DNA of 64,000 bases from Geotrypetes seraphini (Eukaryota; Chordata; Amphibia; Gymnophiona; Dermophiidae), in the NCBI RefSeq assembly GCF_902459505.1, contig NC_047096.1, forward strand, positions 2,170,001-2,234,000. The letters are read 5' to 3'. Below, in pieces: positions 1-16,052 of this stretch. Numbering within the stretch: position 1 is the first letter of the stretch; each line of letters starts with the position of its first letter. The notes beneath the pieces are model-generated. The model searched no databases. It was given only the letters and a program-made list of their open reading frames with translations, and was not told the origin of the DNA. A program made the position numbers and the translations under genes.

Positions 1-44
1 ATTATATTTATTTATTTATTTTTTTGCTTTAGGATAAAGTAGTA

Positions 45-255
45 TATTAGTTGTTGATAAAAATTTATAAACAAAGCCCTGCCAGCTGAACATCTTTTTC
101 TGTAGTTCAACAGCCAGAACTTTGATTTATAAGGAAGGAATAAGCTAAATATTGCAGTACTGAGGCTTGTATGGGTGCTATGGGGACAGTAGTCACGGGG
201 GCGGTGGTCACAGGGATGGGGCGGTGATGGGGACAAATTTTTTCCCCGTGTCATT
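45..255. mobile_element. hAT-like element end (G/C-rich 'ATGACACGGGG' family), in ZC3H11A intron
   Basis: The sequence ends ...TTTTTTCCCCGTGTCATT, the reverse complement of the start of the copy at 11143 (AGAGAATGACACGGGG). A G-rich stretch (GGGGACAGTAGTCACGGGGG) precedes it. The upstream A/T part (CAACAGCCAGAACTTTGATT) looks like internal sequence of the same element. Assignment to hAT is from memory of this repeat type and is tentative. Confidence 0.4.
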
Positions 256-494
256 TTCTATTAAACACAAACTCCTTATAATTTATTAATGCACATAAGT
301 TCTAGATAAGAATTTTTTCAGAAAAAATGTTTTTTGACCATCAGAAGCAGCTGTTGACATAGGCATCAATATACTTTGCATAGTCTGCTGTAATCTTCAT
401 TGGTCAGAATATATTGTAGTGCATATACAAGTTAGTTCCCCTTTTCTAAAATGTTTTAAAGTGAATTATAAATATTTAAAAAAGGGAAACTGAT

Positions 495-862
495 GTAGGA
501 ACATAGAAAGATGACGGCAGATAAGGGCTACAGCCCATCGAGTCTGCCCACCCTATTGACCCTCCCTATTAAGTCTAATGACCCCCTTGAGTATGATTGT
601 AATTATACTTCCACTCTACTGACCCGCTCTTTCAAGTCTATACCCTAGTGACCCTATCCCTTGGCATGACCCTCGTAGGGATCCCACATAGGTATCCCAT
701 TTTTTCTTGAAGTCTGAGATGCTGCGTGCCTCAATCACCTGCACTGGAAGCTTGTTCCAATGCTCAATCACTCTTTCCGTGAAGAAGTATTTCCTGGCGT
801 CTCCACGAAACTTCCCTCCCCTGAGTTTGAGCGGGTACAGCGCTATGTGCATCTGGTAGTGC
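495..862 (-). mobile_element. CR1 LINE 3' end, antisense, in ZC3H11A intron
   Basis: Read on the minus strand it encodes the tail of CR1 ORF2 (KLRGGKFRGDARKYFFTERV, then EHWNKLPVQVIEARS), with frames broken beyond that. The 3' end of the element (ACATAGAAAGATGACGGCAG on the plus strand) lies at the left. It is 5'-truncated, as is usual for CR1. Confidence 0.85.
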
Positions 863-1081
863 TATAGAAGTAATTTTCCTGAAATAGAAGAATTATTTAT
901 TAAGGCTTTCCAAATCAATATAAATTTATCCCCGAGTTAATGTGATTCTTTGTTTTTAAAACATTTGGGATAGAGCTGGGATTAAGTTTGTTCTTCCTCT
1001 TTCTGCCAAACTGTTTAGAAAACATAAAGTTTGTCTGAATGATGTCTTGTAAAGCCAGTTCTCCCCTCTTTGTGCTGACAG

Positions 1082-8047
<6,966 letters not shown>

Positions 8048-9470
8048 ACAGTAGACTGTTCTTCTCAGATATAACCAAGGAGAATGCATTTTATTAGAGA
8101 AAATTCAGCCAATTGTTGGTTGTTTTGACAGCAGGATTTATTTTCAGTCTCCCTACTGGACCAGAGAATGCTGCTGATGTTCTGATTCATTGTCGGCACC
8201 TCTAGGGAAAGCATTTCTGCTTACTTAGAACAGAAGAGAAAAACCGCCTTAGTGCAGAATCCTCAACAATTGCAGCCATTTATACCAAGATCCTTACAAA
8301 AAAAAAAAAAAAAAAATCTTGCCCGGACATACCAGGATTCTCTGCCATGATGTCAACATCCAGTTTAAATGGTGTTTTGTTTGGGCTAGACATTTTAATA
8401 AATGGGGTTCTTGGGTTTCGTGATGCTCTCTTGTCTAGGTATCATTTGCAAAAAAAAAAAAAAAGTCTTAAAGGACAGGCAAATCTTGGACCAAAGTACT
8501 TGCTGCTGCTAGTTGACAGATTGTCTCCTCTGGATTTTGGGGACATAAACCTACGGTGAGAGAACAGTGAAGAGAGCGCCTCCAGTACCTGAACCTAGAG
8601 AGAGACCCTTTCCATCTTATGCAGCTCATAGTCCTAAGTCCTTAGCATATGTCCATTTCTGAGTGTTGGCCCCCTTCTTTTTGATGATTTGTCTCACTCA
8701 GGAGCTTGGTAGAAAGATTTCCTTCTCGCTTGCAGTTTAAAATTATTATCCAGAGCAGTTGGAGGAGCACCATGAAGAACCAAAGTGAAGTTTGCAGTGC
8801 CAGCTGGGAGCTGAGGAAGGGGCAGGTAACCATTCCCCTGGCCCTCCCAGAGTTTGACCACTGAGGCTGACTTGGGCCTGTGTGGAAGGGCATTCCCAGA
8901 ATGTATTTCAAGATGTCTCTTATTTGCCACTTTTTTTTACTTCCCTCACAATGCATTGAGAATATTTTTGAGAAATACAGTGCTTGTGACATTACCCCTT
9001 TTAGAAGACCCTGGTTCTGGGGTAGGAAAACACATTCTATAATCAAGATAATTAGTTCTAGAAACATGAAAAGGCCGGGAGACCTGCTAGCCACTGCTCT
9101 GTCAGGCTAGGACTGGTTAATATAATTCAGATTGGAGACTTTTTTTTATTGAAATTAACCCTGGTGGTCTTGAAACTCTCCGGATTATGACTATTTAGAG
9201 CCCCTGAATCCACTTTATGAAATATTTTGGGGAAGATGTTCTCTGTCTTTGCCATGTTTATGTAACTGTTCCATTGGTTGTGAGTTACTACATCCACAAC
9301 TTGTGTTTGTAAATAGCTTTTAATTTCTTTCCTCTCAAGTTTTGTTTGTATTTAAAGCATTGCTTTATGAAAACACTGTCTGAACTATACATGTTAAAAA
9401 TCGTTTGACCTATTTGACATTAAAATGAAGAACCTATTTGTTTTAAATAAAGCTTGTATAGAAAAGATAC
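8048..9470 (+). other. ZC3H11A: ZC3H11A 3' UTR
   Basis: About 1.4 kb from the stop codon to a canonical poly(A) signal at 9446. It holds two adenine runs, A19 at 8298-8316 and A15 at 8450-8464, where oligo-dT priming could give false 3' ends in cDNA libraries. No long conserved frame and no clear transposon is seen inside it. It is unusually repeat-poor for this window. Confidence 0.75.
9446..9451 (+). promoter_or_regulatory. ZC3H11A: poly(A) signal AATAAA of ZC3H11A
   Basis: Canonical AATAAA at the end of the A/T-rich 3' UTR. The sequence then turns into LINE and CR1 remnants within about 100 bp, which fits this being the true gene end. Cleavage is expected near 9465-9475. Confidence 0.7.
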
Positions 9471-9554
9471 TTGGATTTTTAATATGACTTCTGCTTTAGC
9501 TTATTTGCTTACAAGAACATATCTACAACTAAATCATAAGAATAGCCATTGAGG

Positions 9555-9700
9555 GTTAGACCAATACAATTTTTATTTGTATACTGCCAATACCTCCATG
9601 AAGTTCACAGCGGTTCAAATAAGTAATTATGGTGATACAAATTAAAAACTATTAGTAACAAATTCTTGAAATAAATAGGTCTTTTTTTGAAACATTTAAA
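9555..9700 (-). mobile_element. LINE 3' tail (L2/Rex-type), antisense
   Basis: TTTATTTGTATACTGCC...CACAGCGGTTC is the reverse complement of the stereotyped tail (GAACCGCTGT...GGCGGTATACAA) of L2-like LINEs seen repeatedly in this window. It lies just downstream of the ZC3H11A gene end. Confidence 0.6.
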
Positions 9701-9701
9701 A

Positions 9702-9985
9702 TTAGATTGTTCCATCTAACCCAGTATCCCATCTTCACGGTGGCCAATCCAGGTCACAAGAACCTGGCAATAGCAAAATACCATGCAAGCAGTTGCTTTC
9801 CCCATGTCTTGTCGCAATAGCAGACTATGGATTTTTCCTCCAGGAACTTGTCCAAACATTCTTTAAACCCAGCAATGTTAACTGCTCTTAACCACATCCT
9901 CCGGCATCGCATTCCGGAGCTTAACTATTCTCCGAGTGAAAAAAAATATTTCCTCCTCTCGTTTTAAAAGTGGGATGATGCTGCA
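9702..9985 (-). mobile_element. CR1 LINE 3' end, antisense
   Basis: Contains GGTGGCCAATCCAGGTCACA, AGCAGACTATGGATTTTTCC, AACTTGTCCAAAC and CGCATTCCGGAGCTTAAC, which are the CR1 tail and ORF2 C-terminus read backwards. Truncated at both ends. Confidence 0.85.
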
Positions 9986-10424
9986 GAACATAATTATTGA
10001 AGTGTGTCTTAAGGTTTCAGATTGACTCCTCACTTATTCCAGCTGGGTCTATCAGGTAAACTTTAAAAAAATAGTAGTATCTACAAGCTATAGCAGAAAG
10101 GCAGTCACGATGGAGCTGTGTTGTGGGCTGCTATGATGGACTCGTAGAGTTGGCAGCAGGAAGCTATCCAGAAGGTAATGGACCTGGAAGGCTGCATTTT
10201 CAGATGGCAATTGTTTGATTATTGGTGATGACATGAAGAGGTCTAGGGTGACAGAAAGGCTGGGGGTAAAGTACACAAGAGGCAGCTGACAAAAAAATGT
10301 TTGGGACCTGGGTATTGTAAGCTGAAGAATGCATTAGGTCCTTTCATGCCATTATTGACTAGGTTAATCAAGATTAATCAAATAATGGGAGCTACTTTCT
10401 ACTCAAAAGGCACGGGATCAGTTT
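9986..10424. other. unassigned intergenic DNA
   Basis: No gene, RNA or transposon is recognised. A short minus-strand frame (10276-10088) has no family features. Confidence 0.4.
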
Positions 10425-10511
10425 GATTTATTAGGATTTATTTACTACCTTTTTGAAGGCGTTCACTCATGGTGGTGTACAACAAGAATAAGTCAAACAT
10501 AAGCAATAGAC
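10425..10511 (-). mobile_element. LINE 3' tail, antisense
   Basis: TTATTTACTACCTTTTTGAAGG...AAGTCAAACATAAGCAA matches the antisense tail at 57985-58085 (AAGTCAAACATAAGCAAGAA). Short and old. Confidence 0.45.
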
Positions 10512-10650
10512 AATTCTTTAGCGTCCCTCCAGACTGGTATAGACGGAGGGGTTTACGTTCCTCTGCCAGCAGGTGGAGACAGAGAACAAACTGAATTGTA
10601 TTGGTGGTATAAGTAAGCTGATCAGTCTGTTCTCAGGGCCAGATGCTCTG
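10512..10650 (+). mobile_element. DIRS-like terminal fragment (fossil)
   Basis: TTTAGCGTCCCTCCAGACTG...CTGCCAGCAGGTGGAGAC is shared with 13275 and 24512. It also resembles the DIRS element ends near 41925 and 42255 (CTCCAGACCGGCACAG; CTCCACCTGCTGG). Treated as an isolated end of an old tyrosine-recombinase retrotransposon. Confidence 0.45.
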
Positions 10651-10779
10651 AGCTCCAACACCATAGTAAAAAAATATGGTGGGAGCAATTTTTGTTTTAC
10701 TGGTGATTCTCAACATAATAGCATGCTATATGTGCGGAAAATCACTGGTAAAGGGGGAGGAGGAGCTGTGCTCAGAAGA

Positions 10780-11142
10780 AAAATCGTTAGCACAGTTCTT
10801 CCTGCCTGCCTGTCAAAAAAAAAAAAAAAGCATCCCTTGTTCTCCCTGCTTGAACCAGGGAGCAGAGGCTGCTTTTCTTTTTTTATGGGCTCTTCTGTTG
10901 TGTATGCACTGCGCACACACACGAGCTGTGTTTATTAAAAAAATAAAATAAAGACACCCCCCCCTCAACAGCTCCCCGCCACACTAGCCTGGTAGTCTAG
11001 TGGGCTACCCACACTCTGACCTCCCCTCCCCCGGCACACACCGGTAGCAAGCTCCCCATCGCACTGAGGTTGGTGGTCTAGTGGGCTGTTCCATCCCCCC
11101 TCCGGTACCTTTTTTAGAAGACTGGCACGAGGGATGCTCTCT
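10780..11142. mobile_element. unclassified fold-back DNA element, half copy
   Basis: Shares with 28937-29350 the blocks GTTAGCACAGTTCTTCCTGCCTGCC, CCCTGCTTGAACCAGGGAGCAGAGGCTGCTTTT and GTACCTTTTTTAGAAGAC (quoted in pieces here: CTGCTTGAACCAGGGAGCAG; GGTACCTTTTTTAGAAGAC). Only the left half is present, ending where an hAT-like element begins. The open frames over it are fortuitous. Confidence 0.5.
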
Positions 11143-11574
11143 CAGAGAATGACACGGGGAAAAAATTTTGCCCTATTCCTGTGAGTTCGGTCCCTTCCCC
11201 GTCTCGCCCCATCCCCATGAGCTTGGTCCCCGCAAACAGTATGATATCCACAGAAGCATCAAATAGTTGTGATTTTATATTGAACTTATTTTATTAAAAG
11301 TAGAAAAAGAAACAATATTCTGTATAATTGTCATTTTATAAACAAATAATATAGAGCAAGGATCCACCTTTCTCCCTCCCCTTCACAAATATCCCGTCTA
11401 CTATTGAGAAAACTGAATAAACCAAATTATTACAGAATGGTCATGCTAACAATACCGCAGTCACACATAATAGGAATAGTATTAGGGGAGTGCAACTAGG
11501 GCAACTGCTCCCTGGTCAGAGAGAGCTCTAAACCAGCTTGAAACTAAAGAAGCACAGCCTGAGCTTTGCAGTCC
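11143..11574 (+). mobile_element. hAT-like element, 5' end and internal part
   Basis: Starts CAGAGAATGACACGGGG, then a pyrimidine-rich CCCCGTCTCGCCCCATCCCC stretch and A/T-rich internal sequence. The family matches the piece at 45-255. No transposase frame is seen. The right end was not found. It may have been lost or interrupted by the neighbouring fold-back element. Confidence 0.45.
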
Positions 11575-11581
11575 CCAGTTA

Positions 11582-11978
11582 CCATATTTTTCGGTCTATA
11601 AGACACATCTACGTGTAGAGGAGGAAAAACCAAGAAAAAATAATTTGGTTCAGAATGATTTTTTCTTGGTTTTTCCTCCTCTACATGTAGGTGCGTCTGG
11701 TGGTCTGCTGCTGGGAAGCCCAAAGCAGCCCGCAGCTCCCCCCCCCCCCCCCCGGTACCTTTTTTAAACTGGTGGTGGTCCAGTGGGGTCTCCTGCTGGA
11801 CGGCTGCCTTTCTCATTGCAGAGCGGCGCAACAAGAAAGGCAGTCATCCAGCAGGAGACCACGCTAGACCACTGCAAGTTAAAAAAAAGGTACCGGGGCA
11901 GGTGTATTCACTCCATAAGATGCGCCTCTTTTCCACCCCCTTTTTGGAAAAAGTGCATCTTATGGAGCGAAAATACGG
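11582..11978. mobile_element. fold-back MITE with TA flanks (CCGTATTTTCGCTCC-type ends)
   Basis: The left end CCATATTTTTCGGTCTATAA and right end (reverse complement CCGTATTTTCGCTCCATAAG) are inverted repeats with TA on each side (11580-81, 11979-80), fitting a Tc1/mariner-like TA insertion. Inside is a second hairpin (GAGGAGGAAAAACCAAGAAA and its complement) and a C16 run at 11738-11753. A pair of complementary GGTACC-containing arms flanks the centre. No coding capacity. Confidence 0.65.
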
Positions 11979-12138
11979 TATGTCTCACACCAGCTCTAGC
12001 AGGATACATATTTCAAGTCTGATACTGTATATTCTAATCACAAAATAGAAAATAAAATTACTTTTTTCTACCTTTTGTTGTCTCATCATTTTATTTTTCA
12101 AATCATGTTGGTCTCAGGCACTGGTCTGTTTTCTGGTG

Positions 12139-12320
12139 GTAGATGCATGGGACAGTCTCCCAGAAGAGGTGGTGGACACAGAGAGACTGTGTCTGAATTC
12201 AAAAGAGCCTGGGATAGGTACGTGGGATCTCTCAGAGAGAGAAAGAGATAATGATTACTGCAGGTGGGCAGACTAGATGGGCCATTTGACCTTTATCTGC
12301 CATAGTGGTTCTGTGTTATG
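12139..12320 (+). mobile_element. CR1 LINE 3' end, sense
   Basis: GTAGATGCATGGGACAGTCT...GAATTCAAAAGAGCCTGGGA...GGTGGGCAGACTAGATGGGC is the ORF2 end and tail of the CR1 subfamily that ends in TTTATCTGCCAT. Confidence 0.85.
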
Positions 12321-12454
12321 TCTTCTCTTTACTCACTTGCCAGGGCCTCCTGACCATTTGACATTTCTTGCTCCATGCTCACCATCCATCTTCCCCATGT
12401 TCAGCATCTCCCTTCTCTTATGTCTCCTTTCTAGTATTTCCCCTGTGCCTATCT
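12321..12454. repeat. pyrimidine-rich tract (left part)
   Basis: C/T-rich sequence with recurring CCATCTTCCCCATGTTCAGC-like words. It appears to continue at 12946-13270, so the intervening CR1 would be an insertion. It resembles the pyrimidine-rich interior of the fold-back element at 22032-22811. Confidence 0.4.
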
Positions 12455-12945
12455 CCCTCGGACTCCTCCGGTATGAGGAAAGATTAAAACAATTAGGGCT
12501 CTTCAGCTTGGAAAAGAGATGGTTGAGGGGAGATATGATTAGAGTCTACAAAATCCTGAGTGGAGTAGAACGGGTACAAGTGGATACATTTTTCACTCAG
12601 TCAAAAATTACAAAGACTAGGGGGGACATTCGATGAAGTTACAGGGAAATACTTTTAAAACCAATAGGAGGAAATTTTTCACTCAGAATAGTTAAGTTCT
12701 GGAACGCGTTGACAGAAGATGTGATAAGAGCGGATAGCGTAGCTAGGTTTTAAGAAAGGTTTGGACAAGTTCCTGGAGGAAAAGTCCATAGTCTGTTATT
12801 GAGAAAGACATGGGGGAAGCCACTGCTTGCCCTGAATCAGTAGCATGGAATGTTGCTACTGCTTGGGTTTTGGCCAGGTACTGGTGACCTGGATTGGCCA
12901 CCATGAGAACGGGCTACTGGGCTATTCTTATGTTCATCATCTCAC
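12455..12945 (+). mobile_element. CR1 LINE, ORF2 end plus 3' UTR, sense
   Basis: Encodes [20 protein letters not shown], then [20 protein letters not shown]. The tail has GGTTTGGACAAGTTCCTGGA, a single CATGGAATGTTGCTACT unit and GATTGGCCACCATGAGAACG. Frames are broken. Confidence 0.9.
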
Positions 12946-13270
12946 CAATCTATGATCACCTCCCCCTGTGTATAGAGAGTGGGGAAAGAGATCCAGGATT
13001 CATCAGTCCCACATCCAACATTTCTCCTCTCATCCCCTGGATTATGTGCAGCATTTTTCACCATTGCCCACCAGCCCCACATTTCTCCTTTTACCCCTCT
13101 CCAGCACCATGCCACACCTCTTCCTCTATCACTATGTCCAACATTCCTTCCCCTTGCATCCCCTTCAATCTGTCCCTCTGTTCCTTCTCCACCACCATAT
13201 CCAATATTTCTCCCTCATTCTTCTCCATGTATATCTACCTCATTCCTCTCTCTCTGCCCAACAATTTTCC
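12946..13270. repeat. pyrimidine-rich tract (right part)
   Basis: C/T-rich DNA (CCCCACATTTCTCCTTTTAC; TTCTCCACCACCATATCC). It stays open in three forward frames through composition bias only. No gene is claimed. Confidence 0.45.
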
Positions 13271-13274
13271 TCTT

Positions 13275-13655
13275 TCTTTAGCGTTCCTCCAGACTGGAAC
13301 AGAAATGGATGGGTTTACACTCCTCTGCCAGCAGGTGAAGACTGAGACACTGACTTTTAGCTACAGTACAAGTGGTTCTCAGTCTCCAGCAGGTGGAGTG
13401 GTAAGATTGGGCAGTCCATGCTGAGGTTTGTTTGGGCCTGTTGGATCTGATTAGGGAATTTTTCTGCTTCCTTTTGCTGTCCGGATAGAGCATGGAGGGA
13501 CCCTCTTGGGGATCCTACTAACCGCAGGGGGTACTATGCTCAAAAGAGTAGAGTCCTTTCCCCCATTTCCCCCACCTCCCCAAATTTTCTATGTTTAGAG
13601 GAGCCTCAACTGTGTATACCCTGCCACTGACTACACTTTAGAGAGCCCTTTTTAA
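13275..13655 (+). mobile_element. DIRS-like terminal region (fossil)
   Basis: About 380 bp starting CTTTAGCGTTCCTCCAGACT. It is shared nearly throughout with 24512-24890 (GAGACTGAGACACTGACTTT; CAGTCTCCAGCAGGTGGAGT; GGGCCTGTTGGATCTGAT). The start resembles the DIRS end near 41925. It looks like a solitary terminal piece of an old element with no coding part. Confidence 0.45.
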
Positions 13656-13664
13656 AAAAAAAAA

Positions 13665-13735
13665 TTGATTTGTTCAGTTTTTTTATACCGTTCTTCCAGG
13701 AGCGCTCAGAATGGTTTATATGAGTTTATTCAGGT
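13665..13735 (-). mobile_element. LINE 3' tail, antisense
   Basis: TTTTTTATACCGTTCTTCCAG...CTCAGAATGGTTTATATGAG is the reverse of an L2-type LINE tail. Short. Confidence 0.45.
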
Positions 13736-14400
13736 AAGAACATAAGAATAGCCTCACTGGATCAGACCAATGCCCGCTCCCACGGTGGCCAATCCAGGTC
13801 ACCAGCTTCAGCCAAAACCCAAGGTGTAGCAACATTCCATGCCACTGTTACAGGCCCTGTGTTTTTCTCAACAACAGACCATGGACTTTTCCTCCAGGAA
13901 CTTGTCCAAGCCTTCCCAAAACCATATCCTATGGCAACGCGTTCCATAGCTCAATTATTCTCTGAGTGAAAAAAAAATTTCCTCCAATTGGTTCTAAAGG
14001 CATTTTCCTATAACTTCATCGAGTGTCCCCTAGTCTTTATAATTTTTGACGGAGCGAAAAATCGATCCACTTGTACCTGTTCTACTCCGCTCAGGATTTT
14101 GTAGACTTCAGTCATATCTCCCCTCGGCCGTCTCTTTTCCAAGCTGAAGAGCCCTAACCTTTTTAGTTTTTCCTCTTACGAGAGGAGTTCCATCCCCTTT
14201 ACCATCTTGGCTGCTCTTCTTTGAACCTTTTCTACCACCGCTATATCTTTCTTGAGATAAGGAGACCAGAATTGAACGCAATACTCCAGATGAGGTCACA
14301 CCATGGAGCGATAAAGGGGCATTATAACATTCTTAGTCTTGTTAACCATCCTTTTTTTAAATAATTCCCAGCATCCTGTTTGCTGGAGGACCTTACTGGA
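13736..14400 (-). mobile_element. CR1 LINE, 3' end to mid-ORF2, antisense
   Basis: Begins AAGAACATAAGAATAGCCTC (the CR1 3' end read backwards). It continues through CTTTTCCTCCAGGAACTTGT, CCCCTAGTCTTTATAATTTT, CCAAGCTGAAGAGCCCTAAC and AATTGAACGCAATACTCCAG to CAGCATCCTGTTTGCTGG. Good continuity over about 660 bp. Confidence 0.9.
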
Positions 14401-14807
14401 CAAGCACAAAACCAATTTCTTTTTAGATGTAACATTGTTAGTCCAATAAAAAGGTATAATGTTTTTTCCTTTATGTTTTTGTTTTGTTTCTTCATATTAC
14501 CTTTTTAGATCTGTAATTTATCAAGTTGATAGGACTCGAACACAAGTCAATGGCAACTAAGTATACAGTACAGCATGGATGCAATGTGGTGATGTCACTC
14601 CCATGTGCATGTCATTGTGGCACACCAGCGCATGTGTGGATGCCCTCCTGATAAGCGAACAAGTTGAGGGAGGGCGGGACCATGGGTCCAGATTTTCATT
14701 CCCTAAAATCTATAGCCTAAGTGGTTTACACTCAGCTACTTGAAGCGTTTTGCCTACCTGTTCTGGTGGCCTCACAATCTAATGTACTTGGGACAGTGGA
14801 GGATTAA
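14401..14807. other. unassigned DNA with a possible LINE tail at its right end
   Basis: The right 110 bp (CCTCACAATCTAATGTACTT) and the sequence resuming at 15335 (ACTTGCCCAGGGTTTGAACC) look like one L2-type LINE tail split by the MITE at 14808. The left part is unassigned. Confidence 0.35.
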
Positions 14808-15331
14808 GGCCTAGATTCACTAAACTCATTGTTGTTGGGTGATTTGTGGCCGAGTCTTGTTGGGCGACCGATTCACTACTGAGTCGTCATGTAAATTGTG
14901 TGATCTGATCCATGCGCAAACCATCCTCTTTGCCTGTAGATGCGATCCGCGCATGCGCTTCCTCTCCGCACAAGCTTGAGGTCAAAAGGGGGAGGGAGGG
15001 GTGGCTGTACTTACTGGCCCCACGGGTGGACTTCAGGAATCATTTCAATTTTTTGCGCAGCCCTGCTTTAAACCTGCGGGTTAAAACCACAAGGGAGATG
15101 TGTTTTAAGACATTCCAAAAATGTTTTATTTTGATCCTGGGATTTCGGGGCAGTTGGCAGCGATTGGTCCTCAGCAGTCGCTTCATTTTGCATCGGCAAG
15201 CCCAATCAATGTTCCTACTTCCATGCCATTTCCCCTCGATTGTATGGGCGGATTGGATCGGTTAGTGAATGGGGTTGGGAACGCTCGCAAACTGCTCGGG
15301 ACACAATCGGTGAGCTTAGTGAATCTAGCCC
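14808..15331. mobile_element. PIF/Harbinger-type MITE with TAA target duplication
   Basis: Terminal inverted repeats GGCCTAGATTCACTAAACTC and (right end, reverse complement) GGGCTAGATTCACTAAGCTC, each flanked by TAA (14805-14807 and 15332-15334). The 3-bp TWA-type duplication is the PIF/Harbinger signature. It is 524 bp with no transposase, so it is a non-autonomous copy. Confidence 0.8.
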
Positions 15332-15434
15332 TAAGACTTGCCCAGGGTTTGAACCACTACAGCACTATTAAATAAAGAAAATCACCACCACACACAAGAT
15401 GAGATTTGAATTGGAGTAACAACACAGTCTAGAC

Positions 15435-15571
15435 CAGGGGTGTCAAAGTCCTTCCTGGAGGGCTGCAATGAATATGCATGAGATCTATTAGCATACCAAG
15501 AGATCTCATGCATATTCATTGGGGAAATCCTGAAAACCCGACTGGATTGCAGCCCTCCAGGAGGGACTTTG
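15435..15571. mobile_element. hAT MITE (CAGGGGTGTCAAAG ends)
   Basis: The left end CAGGGGTGTCAAAGTCCTTC and the inverted right arm (GCAGCCCTCCAGGAGGGACTTTG, in pieces GCCCTCCAGGAGGGACTTTG) enclose ATGAATATGCATGAGATC. Same family as 25638-26224. The last bases of the right terminal repeat are missing. Confidence 0.7.
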
Positions 15572-15779
15572 CCTAGACTAGCTTTTGGGAGCCCAAATGG
15601 CATCCTGGGCTCGAATGCTCATGTCTTAGCAGACACTCAGTTGGGGAAAAGTGTACTCATGTGCAGCACTCGATTTCTGAAGGGGCGGTGACCCAGGCAG
15701 CTGCCTACATGGCAATCTGGGCTGCTCTTGTACCCTTTGCTTGTTTCGTGGCATTTCTTGGCAGGAACAGTGGGGGAGG

Positions 15780-15998
15780 GGGAGAGCGAGCTCCAGCCTC
15801 TTGTGCCTAACTTTGTCGTCGCTGGGGGCGCTGTTCCGCGTTCACTTCCGCTTCGGTCGCAGAGCCCAGCCGAGGGCCTGGCGCGCCTGCGCAGTGGAGC
15901 CCCGCCCGGCGGTCGCAGAGCGCAGGCGCCCCCGCCCTACTGCTTCCGGTGCGCGCCGCGCGGCCTTTCCGCTTCTCTTCTTCTCTCGTCGGGCGAAC
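15780..15998 (+). promoter_or_regulatory. SNRPE: SNRPE CpG-rich promoter and 5' UTR
   Basis: G/C- and CpG-dense block directly before the SNRPE start codon. Visible motifs: ETS-type ACTTCCGC (15844-15851) and CTTCCGG (15943-15949); NRF1-type GCGCCTGCGCAG (15883-15894) and GCGCAGGCGC (15920-15929); a GC box CCCGCCC near 15900. No TATA box is seen. A pyrimidine run (CTTTCCGCTTCTCTTCTTCTC, 20-base core CTTTCCGCTTCTCTTCTTCT) sits just upstream of the ATG and could hold a TCT/TOP-like start site. This is typical of a housekeeping promoter. Motif calls are by eye. Confidence 0.75.
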
Positions 15999-16052
15999 AT
16001 GGCGTACCGCGGTCAGGGGCAGAAGGTGCAGAAGGTGATGGTGCAGCCCATC
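15999..16052 (+). CDS. SNRPE: SNRPE exon 1 (coding part)
   Basis: The start ATG sits in GAACATGG. It encodes residues 1-18 ([18 protein letters not shown]). Donor GTATCC is a weak match after ATC but sits at the conserved position. Reading through the donor would lead to a chance extension that does not match Sm E. Confidence 0.97.

Noticed and set aside
12979-13424. Three overlapping proline/serine-rich frames
   Set aside because: They follow from pyrimidine-rich composition. No domain, no splice context, and the frames end at repeat borders.
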